A stretch of 64,000 nucleotides of DNA, taken from the NCBI RefSeq assembly GCF_019312585.1, contig NZ_JAHWDP010000001.1:682001-746000 (forward strand), given 5' to 3'. Shown piece after piece: positions 16,412 to 26,027 of this stretch. The stretch is from Halomarinibacterium sedimenti. Lineage in GTDB: Bacteria > Bacteroidota > Bacteroidia > Flavobacteriales > Flavobacteriaceae. The position numbers and the translations under genes were made by a program. The notes beneath the pieces were generated by a model, which saw only the letters and a list, made by a program, of their open reading frames with translations, ran no database searches and was not told the origin of the DNA. Within the stretch, counting starts at the first letter, position 1. Every line of letters begins with the position of its first letter.

Positions 16412-19006
16412 ATGAAAAAACTATTACTTTTTACTATGTTATTAGGCTATTTCGCAGCCTATTCACAAGGAACTGTTACTGGTAATGTTGCTGACTCTGA
16501 TTTAGGAGGGCCACTACCAGGAGCCAACGTACTAGAATCTGGAACCAGCAATGGTACAGTTACAGATTTTGACGGAAATTTCACCCTTAACGTTAGTTCT
16601 AACTCTGGAGCTGTCGTAGTTTCTTATTTAGGGTTTATCAAGAAAACAGTTAAATTTACTTTAAGTGGAGGTACTGCTAACTTAGGAACTGTTGTTCTTG
16701 AAGCAGATGCTAATACACTTGCAGAAGTAGTGATTGTTGGAACTGGAGTAATCGATTTAGCAGAAGATCGTAAAACACCTGTTGCAGTATCTACAATTAC
16801 TGCTCAAGAAATCCAAGACAAAGTGGCTGGTAACGTAGAAATTACCGAAGCACTTAAAAACACTCCATCTGCCTATGTTTCTGGACAGAGTGGTTTTGGA
16901 GATTCACAGTTTTTCTTAAGAGGTTTTGACCAAACTAATATTGGAGTTCTATTAAATGGACAACCAGTAAATGGTATGGAAGATGGCCGTGTATATTGGT
17001 CTAACTGGGCTGGTATTGCAGACATTGCTAATGCAATTCAGGTACAAAGAGGTCTTGGAGCTTCAAAATTGGCAATATCATCTGTGGGTGGCACAACCAA
17101 CATTATTATGAAAGCTGCTGACAGAAATGAAGGTGGATTTGCTCGTTTCTTAGGAGCAAACGACAGTTATTTTAAAGGTACTGCTGCTTATAACACTGGA
17201 GTGAACGAAAGTGGATGGGCATTTTCAGTATTATTAGATTACTGGCAAGCGCACAGAAAATGGTCAAGAGGAACGTATGGTGAAGGACAAAATTATTTCT
17301 TCGCTGTAGGATACAAGCCTAACGAAACTCACTCATTTAACTTTTTAGTAACTGGTGCTCCTCAATTGCATGGTCAAAAATGGTCTCAATCTAGAGATAT
17401 TATTGAAGCAGATCCAAAATTTAACCAACACTGGGGTTATAATGATGTAGATGGTGACTTTGGAAATATTTCTTCTGAAAGACAAAACTATTATCACAAA
17501 CCCGTAGTGAACCTTAACTGGGATTGGACTATGAGTGAGAGTTCAGAACTTTCAACTGTATTATATGCGTCTTGGGGCCGCGGAGGTGGAACTGGCGATA
17601 GAGGTAATGGAAGAATTAGAACTGAAGATCCAGACGGTGATGGACCTCTTTATGGACAAATTGATTATCCTGCCATTTATGAAGCTAACTCTGCTATAGG
17701 TGTTGGAGGTGATTATAGCAACGATTTAGGTGCTGGATATATTAGAAGATCCTCTGTAAATAACCACCAATGGTTTGGAGCTGTATCTAATTTTAATCAT
17801 GATTTCTCAGATAACTTCTCAATGAATGTAGGAGTTGATGCTAGAATGTATACAGGAGATCACTTTAGACAAGTTGCCAACTTTTACGGTTTAACGGGTT
17901 GGTCAAATGACCGTCCAGATGGTGCAGTAGTTACGACTGCTTTCGATGCAAACCCTTGGGCTTCTCTTTCTAATTTTGCAGATGAAAGTGAACGTATAAA
18001 TTATGATTATTCTGAGGATATTAACTACATAGGTGGTTTTGGACAACTAGAATATGCCACAGATAAATTTTCTGTGTTTGTTCAAGGTTCTGTTTCTTCA
18101 CAATCATACCAAAGAGAAGATCGCTTTGCAGAATTAACTTCAGACAAAGTAAGCAGAGATGGATATAACATCAAGGGAGGTCTTTCTTATACAATTGCTG
18201 AAGAGCACACAATCTTTATGAATGGAGGCTATTACTCAAGACAACCTTTCTTAGATAATATTTTCTCTTTTAGTGGTTCTAATGCAGACATTATTACTCC
18301 AGAAGTTGAAAATGAAATTATTCGTTCTGTAGAAGGTGGATATCACTTTTCAACTAGTGGTTTTAGAGCTAATTTTAATGCTTATATAACAGATTGGGCT
18401 AATAGAACAATCTCTTATATTGATGATATAATTGACCCAGATACAAAAGAAGAAATTGAAATTTCTGTACTTCAAAGAGGTATTCGTCAATATCATACAG
18501 GTGCTGAATTTGATCTAAGCTGGAGAGCTAGTTCTTGGTTAACACTTAATGGGTATATCTCTGGTGGTAGCTGGATTTTTAAAGGAACTTCAAGTAATTC
18601 AGTTTATAATTTAGACACACAAGAATTGCTATCTGAAGATGAAGGTGTTAACAGACAAGGCGTAAAAGTTTCTAGTGCTCCACAATTTACTACAGGTCTT
18701 GGAGCTAGAGCTAAAATCGTAGCTGGATTGAGTGTTGATGGAAACATTAACTATCGTGATCGCCACTATGAATTTACAGATGCTGGCACTAGTGCCGTTG
18801 ATTATGAGCCAAGTAGATTACAACCTTATTCAATTACTGATTTAGGCTTATCTTACAATTTTAATCTTGGAGGAAGTAACGACCTTTCTTTTAGAGCTAA
18901 TGTATTTAATGTGTTCGATTATATTGGACTTGCAAATACTGATGCATTTGGTTACTATACTGAAAACGGAAGAACCTATAATGCTTCATTGCGTTATAAC
19001 TTCTAA
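16412..19006 (+). CDS. TonB-dependent receptor with carboxypeptidase-regulatory-like N-terminal domain
   Basis: An outer-membrane, TonB-energised transporter of 864 residues. The signal peptide MKKLLLFTMLLGYFAAYSQ fixes the start at 16412 rather than the in-frame ATG at 16352. A CarboxypepD_reg-like domain (GTVTGNVADSDLGGPLPGAN) precedes a plug domain (about residues 120-230, with FLRGFDQTNIGVLLNGQPVN), followed by a long beta barrel ending in an aromatic residue (SLRYNF). The substrate cannot be read from sequence. A strong terminator follows at 19027-19059, so the gene is monocistronic, unlike SusC genes, and no SusD partner is present. Confidence 0.92.
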   Translation: MKKLLLFTMLLGYFAAYSQGTVTGNVADSDLGGPLPGANVLESGTSNGTVTDFDGNFTLNVSSNSGAVVVSYLGFIKKTVKFTLSGGTANLGTVVLEADANTLAEVVIVGTGVIDLAEDRKTPVAVSTITAQEIQDKVAGNVEITEALKNTPSAYVSGQSGFGDSQFFLRGFDQTNIGVLLNGQPVNGMEDGRVYWSNWAGIADIANAIQVQRGLGASKLAISSVGGTTNIIMKAADRNEGGFARFLGANDSYFKGTAAYNTGVNESGWAFSVLLDYWQAHRKWSRGTYGEGQNYFFAVGYKPNETHSFNFLVTGAPQLHGQKWSQSRDIIEADPKFNQHWGYNDVDGDFGNISSERQNYYHKPVVNLNWDWTMSESSELSTVLYASWGRGGGTGDRGNGRIRTEDPDGDGPLYGQIDYPAIYEANSAIGVGGDYSNDLGAGYIRRSSVNNHQWFGAVSNFNHDFSDNFSMNVGVDARMYTGDHFRQVANFYGLTGWSNDRPDGAVVTTAFDANPWASLSNFADESERINYDYSEDINYIGGFGQLEYATDKFSVFVQGSVSSQSYQREDRFAELTSDKVSRDGYNIKGGLSYTIAEEHTIFMNGGYYSRQPFLDNIFSFSGSNADIITPEVENEIIRSVEGGYHFSTSGFRANFNAYITDWANRTISYIDDIIDPDTKEEIEISVLQRGIRQYHTGAEFDLSWRASSWLTLNGYISGGSWIFKGTSSNSVYNLDTQELLSEDEGVNRQGVKVSSAPQFTTGLGARAKIVAGLSVDGNINYRDRHYEFTDAGTSAVDYEPSRLQPYSITDLGLSYNFNLGGSNDLSFRANVFNVFDYIGLANTDAFGYYTENGRTYNASLRYNF

Positions 19007-19026
19007 GTTTTATCTCACGAAAATTG

Positions 19027-19059
19027 AAAAGAGGTTGGCAATAGCCAACCTCTTTTTTT
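19027..19059 (+). terminator. Terminator after the TonB-dependent receptor
   Basis: A 13-bp perfect stem, AAAAGAGGTTGGC (19027-19039) and GCCAACCTCTTTT (19044-19056), closes an AATA loop and is followed by T residues to 19059. Confidence 0.92.
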
Positions 19060-19098
19060 ATACCTTTATCTCAACTAAAAACTAAACAATTTCAAAAT

Positions 19099-19542
19099 AT
19101 GTACACGACATTTCAATTTATACATTCGTATTGGGCATACCTTGTGCTATTTATTGTCTTAATTGCTACATTAAATGCACTGGCAGGCTTATTAGGCAAT
19201 AAAGAGTATCAACCTAAAGATTTCAGGATTTCGCTGTTTGCATTAATTGTTTCACACATTCAATTATTACTTGGGTTAGTTCTTTATGTAATTTCACCAT
19301 TAGGACTAAAATCAATTTCAAGTAATGGAATGGGAACCGTGATGAAAGATTCCATGCTTAGGCTATATGCCGTAGAACATATTACGATTATGATCTTTGC
19401 GGTAATTTTAATAACCGTTGGCTATTCAAAGCACAAGAAGAAATTGGTTTCAAAACCAAAATTTAAAACGCTGTCTATATTCTATACTTTAGCACTTATT
19501 TTAATGCTAAGTAGAATTCCTTGGCAACAATGGTTTGCATAA
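19099..19542 (+). CDS. Small integral membrane protein (cytochrome b-like, function unknown)
   Basis: A 147-residue protein with four hydrophobic helices (about residues 10-30, 45-65, 90-108, 125-142). Histidines sit in or near the helices (FIHSYWAYL, SHIQLLLG, VEHITIMI), a pattern reminiscent of di-haem or haem-carrying membrane proteins; similar flavobacterial proteins are often labelled cytochrome B. The sequence does not prove haem binding. It stands alone between two terminators, converging on the EEP nuclease gene, with a shared bidirectional terminator at 19541-19571. Confidence 0.7.
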   Translation: MYTTFQFIHSYWAYLVLFIVLIATLNALAGLLGNKEYQPKDFRISLFALIVSHIQLLLGLVLYVISPLGLKSISSNGMGTVMKDSMLRLYAVEHITIMIFAVILITVGYSKHKKKLVSKPKFKTLSIFYTLALILMLSRIPWQQWFA

Positions 19543-19571
19543 AAAAAGCGCTCCAAAAGAGCGCTTTTTTT
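19541..19571. terminator. Bidirectional terminator between convergent genes
   Basis: AAAAAAAGCGCTC (19541-19553) and GAGCGCTTTTTTT (19559-19571) form a perfect 13-bp stem with T-tracts on both strands. It serves the + strand membrane protein gene and the - strand EEP gene, and slightly overlaps the end of each. Confidence 0.92.
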
Positions 19572-20619
19572 ATTTTTCTTTGATAAGGTATAGATACACT
19601 GGAAAGTGGTCGCTATAGCCTCCCGTATAACCTCCATCGGCATAGCTACGGTAAGGATATCCTTTATACCTGCCTCGAGGGTTTGCTAAATACGATTTAT
19701 TATAAATTCCTGCTTTGTAAAAACGATAAGTGGAATAATCGGTTTTGGTCAATTCTGCTGAAACAATCATTTGGTCAAATAAATTCCAGCCGTCGCGGTA
19801 AGCCAATGTACCAAGACCCTTTTTGAACATATCCGCCATGGGGTTATACAATTCTTTTAACCCAACTTCTTCTTTATCTTTTTTAGGCTTTAAAACTTCC
19901 GAAAGACTTGGACTTGTAGGATCGTCATTTAAATCTCCCATAGTAATAATTTTTGCATAGGGGTCTTCACTAAACAACGAATCGATAATTTGTTTGTTTA
20001 ATTTGGCTGCTTTTACCCTTTTAAATCGGCTTCTCGCTTCACCACCACTTCTCGACGGCCAGTGATTTACTATAAGATGTATTTTTTCGCCATCTAGCAT
20101 CCCACTTACCAATAGTTGGTCACGCGTATAAATTCGTTTGGTAACATCATTATCATCATAAATTTTTAACTCGTGTGCTTCATAATTAGTTGGGGTAAAT
20201 ATTTTTTTCTGATATAAAAGTGCTACATCAATTCCCCTTCTATCTGGCGAATCGAAATGCACAATGCCATAGTCTTTATTAGATAGTGCGTCTTGATTGA
20301 TTAAATCCTCTAGCACTCTTCTGTTTTCCACCTCACAAACCCCTATAAGAACAGGCGAAGTTCCTGTAACATCGGCACCAATTTCAGAAATTACTTGCGC
20401 CATGTTTTTTAGCTTGTCTTTATATATTTCTTCAGTCCAATGGTCTTTTCCATCGGGGGTTCTATCGTCATCAAAAGTAATAGGGTCATCTTCAAAATCG
20501 AACAGATTTTCAAGGTTATAGAAAGCAACCGTATTTACTTTATACGTTTTCTTTTCTTGTGCTTTTCCTGGGAGTGTAATTAAAAAAGTGAAAGTAAAAA
20601 GCCAGAGTAATAATCTCAT
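19570..20619 (-). CDS. Secreted endonuclease/exonuclease/phosphatase (EEP) family protein
   Basis: A 349-residue exported enzyme of the DNase I-like superfamily, which hydrolyses phosphodiesters in nucleic acids or phosphate esters. A signal peptide (MRLLLWLFTFTFLITLPGKAQ) precedes the catalytic fold. Motifs in order are FYNLENLFD, GVCEVENRRVLEDL (metal Glu), NHWPSRSGGEARSR (catalytic His), MGDLNDDPTSPS (Asp/Asn) and YSDHFPVYLYL (terminal catalytic Asp-His). All key residues are intact. It is divergent from the second TonB receptor gene (129 bp apart), which is followed by a DUF5689 lipoprotein. The three probably form one uptake locus, with the enzyme working outside the cytoplasm. The substrate class, nucleic acid or phospholipid headgroup, is not settled. 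Confidence 0.88.
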   Translation of the reverse strand: MRLLLWLFTFTFLITLPGKAQEKKTYKVNTVAFYNLENLFDFEDDPITFDDDRTPDGKDHWTEEIYKDKLKNMAQVISEIGADVTGTSPVLIGVCEVENRRVLEDLINQDALSNKDYGIVHFDSPDRRGIDVALLYQKKIFTPTNYEAHELKIYDDNDVTKRIYTRDQLLVSGMLDGEKIHLIVNHWPSRSGGEARSRFKRVKAAKLNKQIIDSLFSEDPYAKIITMGDLNDDPTSPSLSEVLKPKKDKEEVGLKELYNPMADMFKKGLGTLAYRDGWNLFDQMIVSAELTKTDYSTYRFYKAGIYNKSYLANPRGRYKGYPYRSYADGGYTGGYSDHFPVYLYLIKEK

Positions 20620-20694
20620 TATAATGTAATATTAAGTTTGCGTAAAATCCTTTGCAAAGGATGCGCCAAAATTACTTATTTCATTTAAAAAATG

Positions 20695-20702
20695 TAGTTT
20701 TG
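20695..20702 (+). promoter_or_regulatory. Candidate -7 element for the second TonB-dependent receptor
   Basis: TAGTTTTG fits TAnnTTTG and lies 46 bp before the receptor ATG, in the 129-bp divergent region shared with the EEP gene. No clear -33 TTG is seen at the right spacing. Confidence 0.4.
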
Positions 20703-20748
20703 CACGCGAATTATAACGTTTATTTAAAATTAAAAACAAGAAAACAGG

Positions 20749-23562
20749 ATGAAACAATTCATTTTAACCTTTTTCCTAGGCACAGTGGGGGTATTTTCCA
20801 TGCTTGCTCAAGATGCTACGGTAAAAGGGAAAGTGGTAGATGCTAATTCTAACGAAGCTGTTCCCGGTGTGGAAATACGTATTTTGAGTAGTGTATTTAA
20901 TACCGAAACAGATAGCGAAGGATCATTTTCTATTACTAGTAACAATCTGCCACAGGGAGAGCAGGTGTTAATTGTGAATAAAGCTGATTATATACTGCAG
21001 CGTATTCCCATTACCATTCAAAATGGAAAAACAGTCGATTTGGACCTTATTTTACTTCAGCTAGATTTATCGGAAGTGGAAGCCCAAATTGGTATTATTA
21101 GTCTTTCAGACAACGAATTAAATGAAGACGAAGGCACTTCGTATAATGTATCGGGTTTATTACAAGCCACAAACGATACCTTTTTAGATGCGGCCGCATT
21201 CGATTTTAGTGCGACGTTTTTTAGACCGAGAGGACTTGACAGCGAACATGGAAAAGTGCTTATTAATGGTATTGAAATGAACAAGCAGTTTAACGGTCGC
21301 CCACAATGGAGTAACTGGGGAGGCTTAAATGACGCACAACGAAATAGAGAGTTCTCTATGGGCTTGAAGGCTAACGATTACACTTTTGGTGGCCTTGCAG
21401 GGACAACCAATATTGTTATGAGAGCTTCTCAATACCGCAAAGGTGGCCGCGTGTCTTATGCTGCGGCAAACCGAAGCTATACAGGACGTATTATGGGTTC
21501 TTATAACAGCGGAATGACCCAAAATGGTTGGGCATATGCAGTGTTAGCTTCAAGACGATTTGGAGAAGAAGGCTTTCAAGATGGAACCTTATACGATGCC
21601 AACTCCTTTTTTGCTTCCGTAGAGAAAAAACTGAATGACGACCATAGCCTTAACCTTACCGCTTTTTACACACCCAATCGCAGAGGACGTTCTACTGCGA
21701 TTACACAAGAAGCAAAAGATTTAAAAGGCATTAAATACAACCCCAATTGGGGATACCAAGACGGTGAAATACGTAACAGTAGAGAACGAGATATCGAAGA
21801 ACCTGTTATTATGCTTAACCATTATTGGAATATTAGCGACAAAACTAGATTGAATACCAACATTGCGTATCAATTTGGAAAAATTGGGAATTCTCGTATA
21901 GACAATGGAGATAACAGAAATCCTTTTGGAAACTATTACCAAAGAATGCCAAGTTATTTCTTGCGTTTCCCATCGCCAACCTCTTACGATTACCAACAAG
22001 CTTATTTAGCCGAACAAGAATTTATTAATGATGGACAAATAGATTGGAACAATATCTATCAAACTAATCTAAACAGTGCTACTGGATATTCAAGTTATGT
22101 GCTTCAAGATGATAGAGTAGATGACACGCAATTAACATTTAACTCAATAATATCTTCTGCCATTACTGAAAACATCACCCTAAACGGAACTTTAAATTAT
22201 AGAAGTCTAAAAAGTGAAAACTTTGCAGAAATAACCGATTTATTAGGAGGGACTGGCTTTGAAGATTTCGATAGATTCTATTCTGGGCCTACACCATCCT
22301 TTGCACAAAGTGATGTTCAAAATCCAAATAGGATTGCACAAGTAGGAGATGCTTACAAATACAATTATGAATTAGGTGCAACGGTCCTTTCAGGATTTGC
22401 ACAAGCGCAGTTTAAATACAGCGAAGTAGATTTCTATTTAGGACTAAATGCTTCCAACACATCCTACCAAAGAACCGGTATTTTTCAAAATGGATATTTT
22501 GCCGAGGGGAATCGTTCTTTAGGAGATAGTGAGGAAGTAACCTTCACCAACTTTGGTGCAAAAGGTGGATTAACCTATAAAGTAACAGGGCGTCACCTTA
22601 TCGATTTTAATGGAGGGTATTATACCAATGCGCCCACCTTACGTAATACTTTTGCAAACGCAAGACAAAATAACGACATAGTAGATAACTTAACGGAAGA
22701 AAAAATACAAAGCGCAGACTTAAGTTATATCTATCGTTCCCCAATAGTAAAAGCGAGAGTTACAGGATTTTATGCAGGCTTTCAAGATGCTACCGAAATT
22801 GGATTCTTCTTTACTCAAAATGCTTTTGGAACAGAAGACAACAGTGCCTTTGTTCAGGAGATTGTACAAGGAATTGAAAAGAGAAATGTAGGGGTTGAAA
22901 TGGGAATTGAAGCCCAAGTAACACCCACATTTTTAGTAAAAGCTGCGGCTTCCGTAGGGCAAAACATCTATACAGACAACGCCACTATTTATCTTTCTGG
23001 AGACGATTACGACTTTGACCCTAACGATGGTTTTGTTGAAGGAAACGATTTAGAAGCTAGAGGAAAGAGAACCGTTTACTTAGAAAACTATCACGTAGCG
23101 GGAGGCCCCGAAAGAGCCTACCAAATTGGTTTTGAATACCGTGATCCAGATTTCTGGTGGGTAGGAGCTACTACCAACTACTTCTCAAATGCGTATGTAG
23201 ATGTTAGTTCCTTACGCAGAAGTGAAGACTTTGCGTTGGACACAGACCTACAGGTATTTGCAGATTATGACCCAGAAGTAGCCAACCAATTATTACAACA
23301 AGAACAACTAGACGATTACTTTTTAGTAAACATTGTAGGTGGAAAATCTTGGAAGATTAAAGACTACTATGTTGGTTTCTTTGCTACTATTAATAACGTA
23401 TTAGACCAAGAGTACAAAACTGGTGGTTTTGAAGATTCCCGTAGATCCAATTACCAACAACAGCTGGAAGAACAATCTAATACAGGCGGTCCATTGTTTG
23501 GCAACCGTTATTTCTTCGGAAATGGAACCACTTACTATCTTAACCTTTACGTTCGATTCTAA
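20749..23562 (+). CDS. TonB-dependent receptor of the DUF5689/EEP locus
   Basis: A 937-residue outer-membrane receptor. A signal peptide (MKQFILTFFLGTVGVFSMLAQ) is followed by a carboxypeptidase-regulatory-like domain (ATVKGKVVDANSNEAVPGVE), a plug-like domain (FRPRGLDSEHGKVLINGIEM, FGGLAGTTNIVMRA) and a large beta barrel ending YYLNLYVRF. The start at 20749 matches the signal peptide. A DUF5689 lipoprotein gene starts 29 bp after the stop, as a SusD-like partner would, and a secreted EEP enzyme gene is divergent. The plug lacks an easily recognised TonB box. The transported molecule is unknown; products of the EEP enzyme are the natural guess. Confidence 0.9.
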   Translation: MKQFILTFFLGTVGVFSMLAQDATVKGKVVDANSNEAVPGVEIRILSSVFNTETDSEGSFSITSNNLPQGEQVLIVNKADYILQRIPITIQNGKTVDLDLILLQLDLSEVEAQIGIISLSDNELNEDEGTSYNVSGLLQATNDTFLDAAAFDFSATFFRPRGLDSEHGKVLINGIEMNKQFNGRPQWSNWGGLNDAQRNREFSMGLKANDYTFGGLAGTTNIVMRASQYRKGGRVSYAAANRSYTGRIMGSYNSGMTQNGWAYAVLASRRFGEEGFQDGTLYDANSFFASVEKKLNDDHSLNLTAFYTPNRRGRSTAITQEAKDLKGIKYNPNWGYQDGEIRNSRERDIEEPVIMLNHYWNISDKTRLNTNIAYQFGKIGNSRIDNGDNRNPFGNYYQRMPSYFLRFPSPTSYDYQQAYLAEQEFINDGQIDWNNIYQTNLNSATGYSSYVLQDDRVDDTQLTFNSIISSAITENITLNGTLNYRSLKSENFAEITDLLGGTGFEDFDRFYSGPTPSFAQSDVQNPNRIAQVGDAYKYNYELGATVLSGFAQAQFKYSEVDFYLGLNASNTSYQRTGIFQNGYFAEGNRSLGDSEEVTFTNFGAKGGLTYKVTGRHLIDFNGGYYTNAPTLRNTFANARQNNDIVDNLTEEKIQSADLSYIYRSPIVKARVTGFYAGFQDATEIGFFFTQNAFGTEDNSAFVQEIVQGIEKRNVGVEMGIEAQVTPTFLVKAAASVGQNIYTDNATIYLSGDDYDFDPNDGFVEGNDLEARGKRTVYLENYHVAGGPERAYQIGFEYRDPDFWWVGATTNYFSNAYVDVSSLRRSEDFALDTDLQVFADYDPEVANQLLQQEQLDDYFLVNIVGGKSWKIKDYYVGFFATINNVLDQEYKTGGFEDSRRSNYQQQLEEQSNTGGPLFGNRYFFGNGTTYYLNLYVRF

Positions 23563-23591
23563 AAAATTTGATAAAAACAAAATTCAGTAAA

Positions 23592-25001
23592 ATGAAAAAC
23601 TTAAAAATAAATACTTTAATTCTACTACTAGCCGTAGTAAGCTTTGTATCCTGTGTTCAGGATGATGAATTTGGTATCCCTAATGGCGATGCCACAGAAC
23701 TAAATATCCCTGCTACAGATATTGTAACTATAAATTCCCTAAGAAGTGCTTGGGAACAAGAACTAGCTACCAATGGAAATGCAACCCTTACCTTTAATGA
23801 AGATTTCGCTGGAAAATTCTTAGAAGGGTATGTGATCTCTACCGATGAAACTGGAAACTTTTTTGAAGAAGTAATCCTTCAAGATAAAGCTTCTAACCCT
23901 ACTACAGGGGTAAAATTGGTGATAGACTCTAACCCTTTATTTGGTCGTTATGACTTCGGAAGAAGAGTCTACGTAGCACTTAATGGTCTTAGTGTTGGTA
24001 TAGAAAACGGTGTGCTTACCTTAGGTATTGAAAGCGCTGGAAGCATCGAACCCATTGCCGAATCTCAAATGGATACCTTTATAAAAAGAGATGCTATGGT
24101 AGCCGAAATTGTTCCGTTGCCTTTAAACTTTTCAGATTTTTCTGAAGACAAAACCAACTTGTTTGTACGTTTAACCGATGTGCAATTTGTACGTAGCCAA
24201 GCACTAGGAAGTAACCCATTAACTTATGCTGGAGAAGCAAGCGATGAGTTTGATGGAGAGCGTATTCTTGAAAGCTGTGCAACTGGAGCTACCACTATTT
24301 TTAGTACCAGTACTTTTGCCAGTTTTAAATCGCAAGAATTAGCAACAGGAAGAGGAACCATAGATGCTATTTTAACCCGTGATTTCTTTGACGATTACTT
24401 TATTGTAACCGTAAATGGATTAAGTGATGTAAACCTTGACGACACCAACCGTTGTGATCCAGACACCTTTAGTTGTGATGGCCCAAGTGGTGGTGGAAAT
24501 GTATTTTGGAGTGAAAACTTTGAGCAATTCAATGCTATAGAAGACTATGTAAATGCAGGGTGGACCAACGTAAATGTAAATGGAGGGGGAACACTTTGGG
24601 TTATAGGTAATTTTGATGGTACCAACTATGCCCAAATTTCTGGATTTAACAGTGGCGAAAGCACTATTGAAACTTGGTTAGTAACACCAAGTATTGATAT
24701 GGATGCCACCACCGAAGAAGAATTGTTTATGGATATCCAAACCAATTTCGATAACGGAACCATTTTAAGTGTGGTATTCTCTACCAACTTTACGGGCGAT
24801 GTTACTACAGCAACTTGGCAAGAACTTGATGTCGATATCCCAAGTGGTCCAGCTGGTGGATTTGGAAGTTTCCAATCGGTAGGTCCAGTAAACATTTCGT
24901 GTCTTGAAGGAACTGTAAACATTGCTTTCTTATACGAAGGTAGCGACCCTAATGCTACTACCCGTTACCATATAGACAATATCGAAATCACAGGGAACTA
25001 A
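23592..25001 (+). CDS. DUF5689 surface lipoprotein with C-terminal choice-of-anchor-type domain
   Basis: A 469-residue lipoprotein: MKNLKINTLILLLAVVSFVSC ends in a lipobox cysteine (FVSC), which fixes the start at the ATG at 23592 rather than an in-frame TTG at 23568. A few Asp/Glu residues follow the cysteine (CVQDDEFG), resembling a Bacteroidota lipoprotein surface-export signal. Residues about 45-290 form the DUF5689 domain. Residues about 310-469 (VFWSENFEQFNAIEDYV to YHIDNIEITGN) form a jelly-roll choice-of-anchor J-like domain. It is in operon with the TonB receptor and ends at a strong terminator. It probably captures substrate at the cell surface, by analogy with SusD; that is inference. 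Confidence 0.88.
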   Translation: MKNLKINTLILLLAVVSFVSCVQDDEFGIPNGDATELNIPATDIVTINSLRSAWEQELATNGNATLTFNEDFAGKFLEGYVISTDETGNFFEEVILQDKASNPTTGVKLVIDSNPLFGRYDFGRRVYVALNGLSVGIENGVLTLGIESAGSIEPIAESQMDTFIKRDAMVAEIVPLPLNFSDFSEDKTNLFVRLTDVQFVRSQALGSNPLTYAGEASDEFDGERILESCATGATTIFSTSTFASFKSQELATGRGTIDAILTRDFFDDYFIVTVNGLSDVNLDDTNRCDPDTFSCDGPSGGGNVFWSENFEQFNAIEDYVNAGWTNVNVNGGGTLWVIGNFDGTNYAQISGFNSGESTIETWLVTPSIDMDATTEEELFMDIQTNFDNGTILSVVFSTNFTGDVTTATWQELDVDIPSGPAGGFGSFQSVGPVNISCLEGTVNIAFLYEGSDPNATTRYHIDNIEITGN

Positions 25002-25026
25002 GATTTTCAACAAAATATAATTATTT

Positions 25027-25054
25027 AAAGGACGCTCTTGGGCGTCCTTTTTTT
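25027..25054 (+). terminator. Terminator after the DUF5689 gene
   Basis: AAAGGACGC (25027-25035) and GCGTCCTTT (25042-25050) make a 9-bp stem with a 6-nt loop, followed by T residues to 25054. Confidence 0.92.
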
Positions 25055-25075
25055 ATAACCTAAAGGGTAATTCAG

Positions 25076-25083
25076 TATCTTTG
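25076..25083 (+). promoter_or_regulatory. -7 promoter element for the TolB-like lipoprotein gene
   Basis: TATCTTTG matches TAnnTTTG exactly, lies after the upstream terminator and ends 26 bp before the ATG at 25110. Confidence 0.55.
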
Positions 25084-25109
25084 GGAAAGGCATCAATTAA
25101 AAAACAGCT

Positions 25110-26015
25110 ATGGGATTCTTCAGATATATAGTTATACTTTTCGTTTTCGTTTCCTGTAAAAATTCAGAAACTAAAGAAAGCGATTCGGTTTCAGAGAAAG
25201 TAAAAAGCAAAATCACCTTCGTCACCAATAGGGATGGCAACGCCGAGGTGTATAGTATGAATGACGACGGCACCCAATTACAAAATATGTCACAACACGA
25301 TTCGTTGGACTTCACCCCTGCTTGGTCCAACCTAGGGGAAGTGTATTTTTATTCGAATCGTACGGGAAATTCTGAAATTTATAAACTGGATACCCTGTCT
25401 AAAAAACTCACCCAGCTTACCAATCACCATGGTAATGATGTAATCCCTGTTCCTTCTCCCGATGGTGCTTGGGTGGCTTTTATGAGTGATCGCGATTCGT
25501 TAAGCAAGGATGTGTACCTAATGAAAAGTGACGGGTCTAACGTAAAAGCCCTTACCAAAAATGATGCCTACGAAGAAAGCCCCAGTTGGTCGCCAGACGG
25601 AGCATTTCTATTATTTACAAGACAACTTCGTGATTCCACAGATACCTCACACGCAGCCAATGGAGAAATTTTTAGAATGAATAAAGACGGTAGCAATGTT
25701 ACCCGATTAACACATAAGGACGGCTACGATTCTGGAGCGGTCTATTCGCCAGATGGGAATAAGATTGCTTTCTACGGATTAAATGAAAATGGATGGGACA
25801 TTTACCTTATGGATGCCAATGGCGACCATGTTACCAATCTTACCCAAACCGAACTAGAATGCTACTCCCCAAGCTGGTCGCCAGATGGCAACTGGCTCGT
25901 ATATACCGCAGGAAGTAAGGGAGTGTACAATCTCTTCAAAATTAACATACGCACTAAGGAACGTATTCAGTTAACAAGCACTCAAGGAAGAAATGAATCT
26001 CCCGATTGGAATTAA
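25110..26015 (+). CDS. TolB-like PD40 beta-propeller lipoprotein
   Basis: A 301-residue lipoprotein with lipobox FVSC at the end of a short signal peptide (MGFFRYIVILFVFVSC). The mature part is built from PD40/WD40-like repeats with the recurring SWSPDG or YSPDGNKIAF signature (about six: around residues 70, 112, 155, 210, 255 and 295). This is the fold of the TolB C-terminal propeller. No DPP4-type peptidase domain follows, so it is probably a binding or scaffold protein in the periplasm or outer membrane. The NTF2-like gene starts 12 bp later and is likely co-transcribed. Confidence 0.85.
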   Translation: MGFFRYIVILFVFVSCKNSETKESDSVSEKVKSKITFVTNRDGNAEVYSMNDDGTQLQNMSQHDSLDFTPAWSNLGEVYFYSNRTGNSEIYKLDTLSKKLTQLTNHHGNDVIPVPSPDGAWVAFMSDRDSLSKDVYLMKSDGSNVKALTKNDAYEESPSWSPDGAFLLFTRQLRDSTDTSHAANGEIFRMNKDGSNVTRLTHKDGYDSGAVYSPDGNKIAFYGLNENGWDIYLMDANGDHVTNLTQTELECYSPSWSPDGNWLVYTAGSKGVYNLFKINIRTKERIQLTSTQGRNESPDWN

Positions 26016-26027
26016 TAATCTTTTAGC

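Noticed and set aside
16412-19006. SusC/SusD pair at the first TonB-dependent receptor
   Set aside because: No SusD-like gene follows; a strong terminator comes directly after the receptor and the next gene is a small membrane protein.
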